From assembly GCF_014193895.1 (NCBI RefSeq), contig NZ_BLZR01000001.1, positions 930,001 through 994,000 of the forward strand: a stretch of DNA of 64,000 bases. Direction: 5' to 3'. Position 1 is the first letter of the stretch, and each line of letters begins with the position of its first letter. A program made the position numbers and the translations under genes. The notes beneath the pieces were generated by a model. It had not been told where the DNA came from. It was given only the letters and a program-made list of their open reading frames with translations, and made no database searches. Positions 45,187-53,659 of the stretch are shown in pieces. The stretch is from Clostridium fungisolvens. GTDB taxonomy: Bacteria > Bacillota > Clostridia > Clostridiales > Clostridiaceae.

Positions 45187-45217
45187 TTGACTTTGACGTC
45201 GTGTCGTACTTTATCAT
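45187..45217 (+). promoter_or_regulatory. MerR-type promoter with 19-bp spacer
   Basis: TTGACT (45187-45192) and TATCAT (45212-45217) are separated by 19 bp, the over-long spacer that MerR proteins remodel. It precedes a MerR gene. GACGTCGTGTC in the spacer could be part of the operator. Confidence 0.55.
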
Positions 45218-45240
45218 TAAGTCAGAAAGGAGCTGAAGGA

Positions 45241-46227
45241 ATGAATTTATTGACAATTAGTGAGGTGTCAAAGAATTTTAATATTTCAACAAGGACCCTC
45301 AGGTATTATGAACAAATAGGAATTTTGCAAAGTAAAAAGAAAGAGGATTATGCGTACCGTACTTATGATCAATCAGATATAAGAAGACTGCAACAGATAA
45401 TAGTTTTGAGAAAGTTACGGATTTCGCTAAAGCAGATAAAATCTATTTTTCAAAATACTGAGCAAACACACATAGTTGAAATATTTTTAGAGAACATTTT
45501 GGAGATTGATAACGAGATAGCAGCTTTATCTACAATAAAAAATACCTTAAATAGTTTAATTGAACGATTAGGTGAAAGCACAAAAATTGGTATCAATTTC
45601 GATTTACTTGAAGATCATGATATTTTAAAAGTTGTTGAACCTTTAGTCCTTTCTAGAATAAATGTTAAAGGAGAAAAGTCAATGGAGGAATTAAATAAGG
45701 CCAGTGAGAATTTAAGCAAATTACAAGATAAGGATGTAAGAATCATCTACCTACCACCGGCTACAGTGGCTAGTATTCGTTGTATAGGTGGATTACCAGA
45801 AATCGAAACAGGAAAGCTTTTGAATCAGTTTATTAGAGAATCGAAACTTTATGAAGTTAAACCGGATTTTAGGCATTACGGATTTAATAATCCTAATGGA
45901 AATATTCCAGATGGAAGTGATCATGGTTATGAAAGATGGGTTACTATACCAGAAGGATTTGAAGTGAAGCCACCTTTTACTAAGAAGTATTTTCAAGGTG
46001 GATTGTACTGTGCTTATATGATTCCTATGGGAGCTTTTGATGAATGGGCTAGGTTATATAGTTGGACACAAAATAATGATAAATATGAGTTGAATTATAA
46101 AGATGAAATGATAGAACGACAGTGTATGGAAGAGCATCTTAATTATATAAACAAATATATGTTATCTCCAGAGGATAGCACTATTCAAATAGATTTACTT
46201 TTGCCGATAAAGGAGAAAGCTTTTTAA
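45241..46227 (+). CDS. MerR-family regulator with GyrI-like effector domain
   Basis: 328 aa. N-terminal MerR winged helix (LLTISEVSKNFNISTRTLRY, then YEQIGILQSKKKEDYAYRTY, DQSDIRRLQQI), a coiled-coil linker (about 75-125), and a C-terminal GyrI/BmrR-like effector-binding domain (VRIIYLPPATVASIRCIGGL to the end). Such proteins sense small lipophilic or cationic molecules. ATG 45241 is chosen because AAAGGAG ends 8 bases upstream; 45187 upstream lies in the promoter. It is followed after 21 bp by a HAD phosphatase gene, probably in one operon. Confidence 0.9.
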   Translation: MNLLTISEVSKNFNISTRTLRYYEQIGILQSKKKEDYAYRTYDQSDIRRLQQIIVLRKLRISLKQIKSIFQNTEQTHIVEIFLENILEIDNEIAALSTIKNTLNSLIERLGESTKIGINFDLLEDHDILKVVEPLVLSRINVKGEKSMEELNKASENLSKLQDKDVRIIYLPPATVASIRCIGGLPEIETGKLLNQFIRESKLYEVKPDFRHYGFNNPNGNIPDGSDHGYERWVTIPEGFEVKPPFTKKYFQGGLYCAYMIPMGAFDEWARLYSWTQNNDKYELNYKDEMIERQCMEEHLNYINKYMLSPEDSTIQIDLLLPIKEKAF

Positions 46228-46248
46228 GTAAAGTTTGGAGGAATAAAT

Positions 46249-46803
46249 ATGTCTAAAGGCAAGATTGCAGCATTTATAGATTTGCAAGGAACCCTTGGTG
46301 GGACAGGTATAGACGATATCACTGATTTTGAGTTTTATCCATTCTCAATTGAAGCAGTAAAACTATTAAATGAAAATGGGATATTAGCTATTGTAATCAC
46401 AAATCAAAGTAATATATCTAGGGGGATAATTTCTCAAAGGGATTTCGATTACAAAATTAGTATTCTGAGCAATCAATTAGCTGATAGAGGTGCACATCTT
46501 GATGAAGTGTACTGCTGCCCCCATACTAGGGAAGATTGTTGTTCTTGTAAGAAACCATTGCCAGGATTAATCAAAGATGCGGTTAAAAAATATGATATAG
46601 ATCTAAAAAATAGTTATGTAATAGGTGATATGGGAATGAATGATATTGTTTTAGCTAGAAATGCTGGAACAAAAGGCATATTAGTTATGACTGGAGTAGG
46701 TAAAGGAAGCTTATCAGAGTATAGGCATACTTGGCAGGAATATGACGCCGATTATATTGCAGAGAATGTACTAGAGGCAGTAAAATACATTTTAGGTATT
46801 TAG
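46249..46803 (+). CDS. HAD-IIIA hydrolase, GmhB-like, with altered catalytic motif
   Basis: 184 aa. Resembles D,D-heptose 1,7-bisphosphate / histidinol phosphatases: VITNQSNISRG motif, zinc-type cluster CCPHTREDCCSCKKPLPG, and GDMGMNDIVLARNAG. Motif I, normally DxDGT, reads DLQGT, so the nucleophile Asp is present but the general acid/base Asp is Gln. The family would then have weak or changed phosphatase activity. Located 21 bp after the MerR gene with its own GGAGG. No LPS or heptose genes are nearby, so the true substrate is unknown. Confidence 0.82.
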   Translation: MSKGKIAAFIDLQGTLGGTGIDDITDFEFYPFSIEAVKLLNENGILAIVITNQSNISRGIISQRDFDYKISILSNQLADRGAHLDEVYCCPHTREDCCSCKKPLPGLIKDAVKKYDIDLKNSYVIGDMGMNDIVLARNAGTKGILVMTGVGKGSLSEYRHTWQEYDADYIAENVLEAVKYILGI

Positions 46804-46857
46804 TAATAAGTTAATGAAGTATTTTTTAAAATAATGAAAAATTAAAAATAAATCAAT

Positions 46858-46903
46858 AAATGAAAGAGAAAACTTGGTGAATACCATATTTTCTCTTTCA
46901 TTT
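46858..46903. terminator. Bidirectional terminator
   Basis: AAATGAAAGAGAAAA (46858-46872) is exactly complementary to TTTTCTCTTTCATTT (46889-46903), between the convergent HAD and Pcp genes. Confidence 0.8.
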
Positions 46904-46912
46904 ATCTAAGAA

Positions 46913-47557
46913 CTAACATATGCTCCCTAGTGCAGTCTTTATATCACCAGTAGCATTTTCTATAGCTGCCTGTAAGGCTAATTTCAATGCTTTCGTAATT
47001 AAATTTAATTCCATAGAAGGAGCATTATACTTATCAACTACCTGCTGAGGTATAAATGGAACATGTATAAAAGTTCCCCTAACATTTGAATATTTCTTAT
47101 CTATAAGATACATTAAACCATACATAATATGATTACATACGAAGGTTCCAGCTGAATTTGAAACCGAAGCTGGAATACCTGATTCTCTTATCTTTTCAAC
47201 CATTGCCTTTATAGGAACATTAGCAAAGTAAGCTGGCTGTCCATCAGAAAATATAGGTTCATCAATAGGCTGATTTCCTTTGTTGTCTGCAATTCTTGCA
47301 TCGTCTATATTTATCGCAACTCTCTCAACAGTTATATCGAACCTTCCACCTGCTTGTCCTACACAAATAACTATATCTGGCTTATTTATTTCAATTGCTT
47401 TATCTAGGATTTCTATTGATTCATGAAACACCGTTGACACTTCAAGAGTTATGATCTCAGCTTGATCAATTTTATCTGGCAAAGCCTTTACTGCTTCAAA
47501 GGATGGATTTATAGCTTCTACTCCAAAAGGGGTAAAGCCTGTTACTAGTACTTTCAA
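46913..47557 (-). CDS. pcp: Pyrrolidone-carboxylate peptidase
   Basis: 214 aa, cysteine peptidase of family C15 that removes N-terminal pyroglutamate from peptides in the cytoplasm. The start of the protein, MKVLVTGFTPFGVEAINPS, is diagnostic. Catalytic triad by alignment: E79 in GRFDITVERV, C141 in SAGTFVCNHIMY, H165 in GTFIHVPFIP. Length normal. Start is TTG with GGAGGT upstream. The gene is monocistronic, bounded by a bidirectional terminator downstream and the PadR-DUF2812 promoter region upstream. Confidence 0.96.
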   Translation of the reverse strand: MKVLVTGFTPFGVEAINPSFEAVKALPDKIDQAEIITLEVSTVFHESIEILDKAIEINKPDIVICVGQAGGRFDITVERVAINIDDARIADNKGNQPIDEPIFSDGQPAYFANVPIKAMVEKIRESGIPASVSNSAGTFVCNHIMYGLMYLIDKKYSNVRGTFIHVPFIPQQVVDKYNAPSMELNLITKALKLALQAAIENATGDIKTALGSIC

Positions 47558-47775
47558 AAGAGCACCTCCAATTTTTATAACTTTTTAACTTTATATAAAT
47601 TTAACTTTTTAAAATTAAAACTTTTTAAAAAGTTACGCATAAAATGCAGGGTTGAAGTGGATTTGGTAACGCTGTTTAATTAATTATAACTCTACTTTAA
47701 TAATCTATAAATATAATATCACTTGATGTATTAATTGTCTAAAATTAATATTAATTGAATATATGGAAAAGAATG

Positions 47776-47836
47776 TTTACAAGTATGTCACAGCGTGATA
47801 TAGTAAGGTTATGATATGTCACGCTGTGACATACTT
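47776..47836 (+). promoter_or_regulatory. PadR-DUF2812 promoter with 18-bp inverted-repeat operator
   Basis: -35 TTTACA (47776-47781), 17-bp spacer, -10 TATAGT (47799-47804). AAGTATGTCACAGCGTGA (47781-47798) is perfectly inverted at 47819-47836; each arm also holds the small dyad TCAC-N3-GTGA. One arm fills the spacer and the other covers the start-site region, a strong autorepression layout. Confidence 0.75.
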
Positions 47837-47856
47837 GCTTTTGATGATTAATTAAA

Positions 47857-47950
47857 GATGAAGAGCTTCAATGCTGAATTTATTTTTAAAACTCTCACAA
47901 GTCATGATGGGATAATTTGAAAATCTAAATTTAATTATAGGTGATACATC
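47857..47950 (+). repeat. Foldback repeat, family 1, degenerate copy D
   Basis: Same length (94 bp) and order as the others (GATGAAGAGCTTC ... GGTGATACATC, inner TTTTTAAAACTCTCAC) but with many substitutions that break the outer stem. It lies in the leader of the PadR gene. Confidence 0.7.
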
Positions 47951-47976
47951 AATATAAATGATGCTTAGAGGATTAT

Positions 47977-48309
47977 ATGGAAAAAGAAAAAATTATAAAA
48001 AAATATCTTCCGATGACTGAAACAGCCTTCTATATATTATTGTCTTTATATGAGCCAAAGCATGGTTATGGAATAATAAAAGAAGTTGACAATCTAACAA
48101 AAGGTAGGATAATTCTTGGATCAGGTACAGTATATGGAACACTAAGTAAGATGGAAAAGGATGAAATGGTTGTGGTTTATTCTAATGAAGATAGAAAGAC
48201 CATATATGAAATAACGGAACTGGGAAAGATGCTCATAAAATTGGAGATTAGTAGGTTAGACGAGCTTAATAATAATGCAAGGCAGTTAAGGGGGAGATTT
48301 GATGTATAA
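47977..48309 (+). CDS. PadR-family transcriptional regulator (DUF2812-linked)
   Basis: 110 aa winged-helix PadR: FYILLSLYEPKHGYGIIKEV, then ILGSGTVYGTLSKMEKDEMV, and RKTIYEITELGKML. Ribosome site AGAGGA, 5 bases before ATG. It overlaps the next gene, which encodes a DUF2812 membrane protein; PadR-DUF2812 pairs are common in Bacillota but their signal is unknown. Upstream lies an unusually clear 18-bp inverted-repeat operator in the promoter spacer. Confidence 0.93.
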   Translation: MEKEKIIKKYLPMTETAFYILLSLYEPKHGYGIIKEVDNLTKGRIILGSGTVYGTLSKMEKDEMVVVYSNEDRKTIYEITELGKMLIKLEISRLDELNNNARQLRGRFDV

Positions 48310-49501
48310 GAAAGTAGTAAGATTATTTTGGAGTTATGATATTAAGAAAACGGAAGAATGGTTACGTGATATGAGTTTAAGAGGCTATAAGTTAGAGTCT
48401 GTAGACTTTGGTCTTAGGATATTCAAATTCATAAAGGTACAAAAGAATAAAGTGTTTTATAGAATAATATACGATAATAATCAAAGTAATGTTATCCCTA
48501 AAAGTTTGGATAACAGTGGATGGAAAATAATTTCGCAGCATAAAGGATGGAAGATATTAATCAATGAATCTGAGACCATAAATATAATGCCAAGCAGAAA
48601 TTCTGTTATTGAAAGAAATAATAAGCTTATAAATTATTCTGGCTCAGCACTTGGATTTTTTATATTATTTCCACTAATAGTAGGATTCTTTACTAAATCA
48701 ATTTTACGCTTAAAGCAAGTACAAGTGAATTACAGTGAGAATCTCAACATACTAGGAATATTATATTTACTAGCCCAATTAAGTATATGTATATTTTTAG
48801 CTTATACACATTTTAAAGTGAAAGCATCAACTAAGAGAATAGAATATGCAGAAGGAATAGAACTTGCTTATAATTATGATGCTTATAAAGATATTGATGA
48901 TGGAATATATATTTGTAAGAAGAATGGAAGAGCTAAAAGAAAAATTGCATGGGTCACATATCCGGATAAACTAGAATTGTGGCTTGAAAAAATGGAAAAA
49001 AGAGGCTTTAATTTATATAAGATAAGTAAGACAGGTGGAAAGTTCTATTTTGTTAAAGGAAGTACGGTAAATAAGAAGTTTTCTGTAGACTTTAAAAGAC
49101 AAGTGACTAAAGAATACTTTGAAATAAATAAAGAAGCTGGATGGAAATTATACTTTAGTTCAAAATCAAGAACTAATAATTGGAATATATGGGCTATGGA
49201 TTATGACGAAAATGGAGAGCCTCCCAAAATGTATAGCGATATCTCAGATAAAATAAGCCATGCAAAAAAGGTAGCCACATATTATTGTATATTGTATGTG
49301 CCTATGATAATAATTTATGCAATAGTAAGTGCATTTTGGATATATATAATGGTGATGAAAAAAAGAAGTCTAGAAGAAATATTTATAATGGATATGGTAT
49401 TATTTGGTGCAGCATTAATAGAATATAGTATCTTCACTATAAATAGCATTTTATATTATTTAAGAATAAAAAAAGGATGTAGGGAGGGGCACTATGAGTG
49501 A
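48302..49501 (+). CDS. DUF2812-domain membrane protein (two DUF2812 units)
   Basis: 399 aa. Two soluble DUF2812-like units (about 8-90, WSYDIKKTEEWLRDMSLRGY; about 215-320, PDKLELWLEKMEKRGFNLYK) each followed by a pair of hydrophobic segments (ALGFFILFPLIVGFF, ILYLLAQLSICIFLAYTHF; YCILYVPMIIIYAIVSAFWI, MVLFGAALIEYSIFTIN). Starts at ATG 48302, overlapping the PadR stop, with GGGGAG upstream. Biochemical function is unknown; a membrane stress or envelope sensor controlled by the adjacent PadR is plausible. Confidence 0.85.
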   Translation: MYKKVVRLFWSYDIKKTEEWLRDMSLRGYKLESVDFGLRIFKFIKVQKNKVFYRIIYDNNQSNVIPKSLDNSGWKIISQHKGWKILINESETINIMPSRNSVIERNNKLINYSGSALGFFILFPLIVGFFTKSILRLKQVQVNYSENLNILGILYLLAQLSICIFLAYTHFKVKASTKRIEYAEGIELAYNYDAYKDIDDGIYICKKNGRAKRKIAWVTYPDKLELWLEKMEKRGFNLYKISKTGGKFYFVKGSTVNKKFSVDFKRQVTKEYFEINKEAGWKLYFSSKSRTNNWNIWAMDYDENGEPPKMYSDISDKISHAKKVATYYCILYVPMIIIYAIVSAFWIYIMVMKKRSLEEIFIMDMVLFGAALIEYSIFTINSILYYLRIKKGCREGHYE

Positions 49502-49679
49502 AAAGTTATGTCCAGTATGCGGAAGTAATAAAATTGGACTAGGAAAACATATGGCACAAGGAAGAATGTACCCGATAGATAGGTTCTTTTCTTCAGGATC
49601 AGATGTAATAGCAGAAATCTGTACAGAATGTGGTCATATTTTATCTATGAAAGTAAAGCATCCAGAAAAGTTTAGGTAA
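49494..49679 (+). CDS. Small zinc-ribbon protein (61 aa)
   Basis: Starts MSEKLCPVCGSNKIGLGKHM and has a second CTECG pair near residue 45, giving a four-Cys zinc ribbon. The start codon lies within the last codons of the DUF2812 gene (8-base overlap) behind GGGAGGGG, so the two are translationally coupled and the protein is a third member of the PadR-DUF2812 module. Function unknown. Confidence 0.78.
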   Translation: MSEKLCPVCGSNKIGLGKHMAQGRMYPIDRFFSSGSDVIAEICTECGHILSMKVKHPEKFR

Positions 49680-49699
49680 GTAAATAAGGTAGGGAAGAG

Positions 49700-49730
49700 G
49701 AGCATACATAGATTTATGTATGCTCTTTTT
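49700..49730 (+). terminator. Rho-independent terminator of the PadR-DUF2812 module
   Basis: GAGCATACATA (49700-49710) is exactly complementary to TATGTATGCTC (49715-49725), followed by TTTTT. Confidence 0.85.
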
Positions 49731-50011
49731 AAGAATTATACTCAAATATAAGGACAATGCCTTTATAGTAATTTAAAGGCTATATAATCTATGTTATAAT
49801 CGAATTAGTATACTTATTGTAATATTTTTGCTGACATTACAAATTTTATTGCTTATAAAATCAAGAAACTAACTATTGGGTAAGTGATTTTAAAGTAAGA
49901 GAACCAATTTTTGTTTAATTAAAATCATTATATTAAGAGTGGTATTAAAATTAGTATGTAATTAAAGTAATATATAGTATGTAATTATAAAAAGTAAGGA
50001 GTTTTTGATAT
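49731..50011. other. Intergenic promoter region, no gene seen
   Basis: About 280 bp of AT-rich sequence with TATAATC-like boxes near 49784 and 49795. It leads to the small membrane protein gene at 50012. Confidence 0.35.
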
Positions 50012-50338
50012 ATGAATAAGGACGTTATATTTAATATGATAGTTTTATCTATCTTAATAATAGGTATTTTAAGTATAGTTGTAGCCACTATCAAACCTAT
50101 GAAACTAATTAATTTAGATAAAATTAAGCCAAATGGCAAGGCTTACATAATAAAAGATAAACAGGGATTTATAAAATATAATCAAAAGGTGTTTTGGGGC
50201 TTTGGAATAATGTGTAGTGTTATTTCTATACTTTCATTAGCGAAAATTATAGATTATTCCACATTTTGTATTGGCGTAGGTTTTATTATTAGTATAGTTG
50301 CTTTATTAAATTCTATATCAATAAAGAAATATGCTTAA
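50012..50338 (+). CDS. Small membrane protein, DUF3784-like in layout
   Basis: 108 aa with three hydrophobic segments: MIVLSILIIGILSIVVATI at the N-terminus, VFWGFGIMCSVISILSLA in the middle, and FCIGVGFIISIVALLNSIS at the end. The loop between the first two is hydrophilic (LDKIKPNGKAYIIKDKQGF). Ribosome site TAAGGAG. The arrangement resembles DUF3784 proteins, but I am not certain of the family. No functional clue from neighbours. Confidence 0.65.
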   Translation: MNKDVIFNMIVLSILIIGILSIVVATIKPMKLINLDKIKPNGKAYIIKDKQGFIKYNQKVFWGFGIMCSVISILSLAKIIDYSTFCIGVGFIISIVALLNSISIKKYA

Positions 50339-50471
50339 AAGTTATTGCATATTAGCACTATTGTAAAACACAACCTTAAATTATTAAATAGATACAAATT
50401 CTATTAAAGTTATTATGAATTATAATATCACGGCTAACTACAAATTTATTGTATTGATAATCTTCAGCATA

Positions 50472-50507
50472 AAAATTACCATAGGACTAAAATCCTATGG
50501 TAATTTT
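50472..50507. terminator. Bidirectional terminator
   Basis: AAAATTACCATAGGA (50472-50486) is exactly complementary to TCCTATGGTAATTTT (50493-50507), between the convergent small membrane protein and amylase genes. Confidence 0.8.
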
Positions 50508-50562
50508 CAATAAATAATAGCCAGTCTAAACTAACTTATACAAATCAATAGAAGTTATTTCA

Positions 50563-52173
50563 TTAGTTATTTTTAATTATTAAAATATCACCTTTTTTAA
50601 GCTTTAGTTCTTTAGATATATCAATGTTACCTGATAAGCCTTGTGAAGAATAAAGTATAGTACCTCTAGTAGGAGAAAGGCTTATTGTTTGATCATCATC
50701 ATTGCTATTGATAAATACACTTATATTTTCATCTTTATATTTTCTAGCGAAAGAAAATACCTTAGGGTTATCAGTGTTTAAGGCTTCAAAGCTACCCAAT
50801 CTTAATGCCGGAGTATCGTTCCTTAGCTTGATTAGATCTTTATAGAAATTCAAAAGTGAATCCTTATTTTTTTCCTCAAGATTCACAGCTATGGATTTAT
50901 TATCATTGCTTATGGCTGTCCAGCTTGTATTTTTTGATTTATCTTTATCATCCCATATGAAAGGCTCTCTAATCTTTTCATCTGGTTTTACTCCAGTCAT
51001 TCCTGTCTCTTCACCATAGTAGATATATGGAGTACCAGGAAGTGTAAGTAATATAGCTGCAGCAGTTTTACATTTATCCACTGAGCCTAAGGTGCTCATT
51101 ACTCTATTCATATCATGATTGCCTAAGAAGGTACTGTCTAGATAATCTTTGTTTTTAGATTGAGCAACCGATTGCATAGAAGTGTATGATGAAGCTAAAT
51201 CTTTAAAATTATTATCCTTAACTGAATTGACGATATCGGTACTTAAGTCAAAATTAAAACATGAATCTAGTGCTGTTAGGTAGTCAGCAACAACTTCTGT
51301 CTTATCCCAAACTTCTCCTACAAGTAAAGCATTTTTATTAACACTTTTAACATAGCTGTTAAATTCTTTCCACCACTTAAGATTTTTATCCAGTTCGCCA
51401 TCATATATATGCCTTGCTGCATCTAAACGGAAGCCGTCCATCCCCATATCAAGGTAGTATTTGGCGATATCTTTTACTTCTTTTCTAACGTTAGGATTGT
51501 CATAGTTTAAGTCAGGCATGTCTTCTGCGAATATTCCATAGTAAATGTTATCCTTGCTTATAGCTCTCCAAGGCATAGTATTTATACTAGAATATTCACT
51601 TAGTTTATTAGAGTCTTGGGTCCAAAGATAATAATCTCTGTATTTGCTATCTTTGTTATTTAATGATTCTATAAACCATGGGTTTTTAGTGCTTGTGTGG
51701 TTTATTACTAAATCCATATATACGGCAATATCTCTTTTATGAGCTTCGTTTATAAGACTATATAAATCATCCATTGTACCGTATTTCTTTCTAACACTGT
51801 AATAGTCAGATACATCATAACCATGGTAGCTTGGACTTTCGTTTATAGGCATAAGCCATATTCCTGAAACGCCTAAATCCTTTAAATAATCTAATTTTTG
51901 CTCTACACCCTTTAAGTCTCCTAGCCCGTCTCCATTACTGTCATTAAAGGATGCCACGAATATTTCATAAAAGGTTCTATCTTTATAGCTTTTATTTGTA
52001 GAATAGCTTACTGGAGTATAACTTTTGTGAGTTACATTTAATAGCTTTTCATTTGCTTCTTTGTCATATTTAGTTTTAGTACTTCTAGGTAGAAATAAAA
52101 ATACGATTAAACCGATTACAATTGCAGTAAAAATATATATGCTTATGGTGCGTAAGGTTAGCTTTTTTTTCAT
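50563..52173 (-). CDS. GH13 alpha-amylase-type glycosidase, membrane-anchored
   Basis: 536 aa. Residues 14-30 (IYIFTAIVIGLIVFLFL) form an uncleaved signal anchor, since no signal-peptidase site or lipobox Cys is evident, placing the enzyme outside the membrane. The GH13 motifs are complete: DLVINHTS, GMDGFRLDAARHI (nucleophile Asp), VGEVWD (acid Glu) and FLGNHDMNR (stabilising Asp). A small C-terminal beta domain follows. The order of motifs resembles oligosaccharide-cleaving amylases (neopullulanase/oligo-1,6-glucosidase-like). Start ATG follows AGGGGGAA. Upstream are two tandem 95-bp repeats and the AraC gene. It probably hydrolyses starch oligosaccharides at the cell surface. Confidence 0.93.
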   Translation of the reverse strand: MKKKLTLRTISIYIFTAIVIGLIVFLFLPRSTKTKYDKEANEKLLNVTHKSYTPVSYSTNKSYKDRTFYEIFVASFNDSNGDGLGDLKGVEQKLDYLKDLGVSGIWLMPINESPSYHGYDVSDYYSVRKKYGTMDDLYSLINEAHKRDIAVYMDLVINHTSTKNPWFIESLNNKDSKYRDYYLWTQDSNKLSEYSSINTMPWRAISKDNIYYGIFAEDMPDLNYDNPNVRKEVKDIAKYYLDMGMDGFRLDAARHIYDGELDKNLKWWKEFNSYVKSVNKNALLVGEVWDKTEVVADYLTALDSCFNFDLSTDIVNSVKDNNFKDLASSYTSMQSVAQSKNKDYLDSTFLGNHDMNRVMSTLGSVDKCKTAAAILLTLPGTPYIYYGEETGMTGVKPDEKIREPFIWDDKDKSKNTSWTAISNDNKSIAVNLEEKNKDSLLNFYKDLIKLRNDTPALRLGSFEALNTDNPKVFSFARKYKDENISVFINSNDDDQTISLSPTRGTILYSSQGLSGNIDISKELKLKKGDILIIKNN

Positions 52174-52257
52174 AAAATTCCCCCTTTTATTCTTAGAATA
52201 TATAATAATTATAATTCACAGTAATTGGGTATTCAATTGTGATAAATTATAGAAAAA

Positions 52258-52352
52258 GATGAAACACTTCAATCCGAAAGCTATTTTCAAAACTCCTCTG
52301 TGTTCTGAGAGGAGAATTTGAAAATATAAAATTAAGTATGAAGTGATTCATC
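52258..52352 (+). repeat. 95-bp foldback repeat, family 1, copy E
   Basis: GATGAAACACTTC ... GAAGTGATTCATC with inner stem CTCCTCT / AGAGGAG. It is followed by copy F after 4 bases, a tandem pair. Plus-strand orientation although both flanking genes run on the minus strand. Confidence 0.9.
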
Positions 52353-52356
52353 TAAA

Positions 52357-52451
52357 GATGAATCACTTCAATCCGAGATATATTTTCAAAATTCCTCTGG
52401 GTTCTGAGAGGAAAATTTGAAAATATGAAATTAAGTATGAAGTGGTTCATC
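52357..52451 (+). repeat. 95-bp foldback repeat, family 1, copy F
   Basis: GATGAATCACTTC ... GAAGTGGTTCATC. Its last base overlaps the stop codon of the AraC gene (52451-52453 on the minus strand). Confidence 0.9.
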
Positions 52452-53347
52452 TAAAGCTTAAGTGAGTAGTTATTTATCTCAAAATGTTCTTCTCTAAATC
52501 TTCCTGGTGAGATACCAAGATATTTTCGAAATACTTTGCTGAAGTAGTTTTCACCAGAAAAACCTACTTTTTTAGCAATGCAGTCAATTGATATATTATC
52601 TTTAAGTAGCAATTCCACTGATTTTTCAAGCCTTATTTTAGTAAGGTAATTCCAAGGGGTAGTACCAACTACAGCATTAAAGGTTCTATTAAAGTGGAAT
52701 TTAGACATGTTAGCTATTTTGGCTAAATCATCTAAAGTAAGTTCTGTAGAAAAATTATGTTCAATAAAATTTATTACACTTTCAATACTTAAGCTGTATT
52801 TGCTACTTATATTATTTTCTAGGACAACCTTACTTCTATGTAATTCCATTATGAAATTGTATGCAAAGGAAGAAGTTTGATATCCATCTTCTATATTGTT
52901 ATTTACTGCATCCCAATAAACCTTCCATAGGTATGTGATAACTGGAGAATCAGATGATAGTTTAAATACATTTCCATAGGAACTTAATAGATCAGTGCAT
53001 TGAACAATAGAACCTTGTCCGTATAGATGTATATATATAAATTCCCATTTATCACTGCTTTCAGGTAAGTAATAATGATGATTGTCTGGAATTTTTATTA
53101 AGAAGGCATCACCTTTCTTTAAAGCATATACTTTATCACTTATACGGATTTCACCAGAGCCTGATAAAGTGTATTGAAAGATACAATGTTCATTATCATC
53201 TTTTCTCTTCATACCATCCCAACTATAACTTCTTGAGGTTCGTATCTCCCAGCCTATTGATTTTAATTGATAAGGAGAATTCTTAGGTGAATTGAGAAAG
53301 TGAAAGCCAAAAGAATTTAGGTATTTTGTAGAATTTTCATATAGCAA
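52451..53347 (-). CDS. AraC-family transcriptional regulator with cupin domain
   Basis: About 298 aa. N-terminal cupin-like sensor (IFQYTLSGSGEIRISDKVYA, then LKKGDAFLIKIPDNHHYYLP) and C-terminal AraC double HTH (LTLDDLAKIANMSKFHFNRT, and KKVGFSGENYFSKVFRKYLG ending ISPGRFREEHF). I prefer the TTG at 53347 because TTGGAGGGT lies 7 bases upstream; an ATG at 53407 opens the frame without a ribosome site. It is divergent from the GH27 alpha-galactosidase gene and is its likely activator, like MsmR/RafR-type regulators. Confidence 0.9.
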   Translation of the reverse strand: MLYENSTKYLNSFGFHFLNSPKNSPYQLKSIGWEIRTSRSYSWDGMKRKDDNEHCIFQYTLSGSGEIRISDKVYALKKGDAFLIKIPDNHHYYLPESSDKWEFIYIHLYGQGSIVQCTDLLSSYGNVFKLSSDSPVITYLWKVYWDAVNNNIEDGYQTSSFAYNFIMELHRSKVVLENNISSKYSLSIESVINFIEHNFSTELTLDDLAKIANMSKFHFNRTFNAVVGTTPWNYLTKIRLEKSVELLLKDNISIDCIAKKVGFSGENYFSKVFRKYLGISPGRFREEHFEINNYSLKL

Positions 53348-53659
53348 TATTTTACCCTCCAAAAGCATTATATTACAATTGTGCCATATACACGCTGATG
53401 ATAACATAAACTTGTAATTACATTTTAAGCAATATTGTGCTGTTAATCAACGATTATGCAGTGTTATATAACTTTTAAATAATGGCTATCCCTTTAATTT
53501 CAACAGGGTGCTTTGACTAAGCTAAATAATATTATTTATTAATTATATAATTCCTAAATGGTGTCTTTTCAAATAGCATTATAATTTATGAGACTTTGAA
53601 TAGTGAAATAGAGTTTAGTATTTATGAGCTTAAGAATATATAAAAGGGAGAGAATTTAG

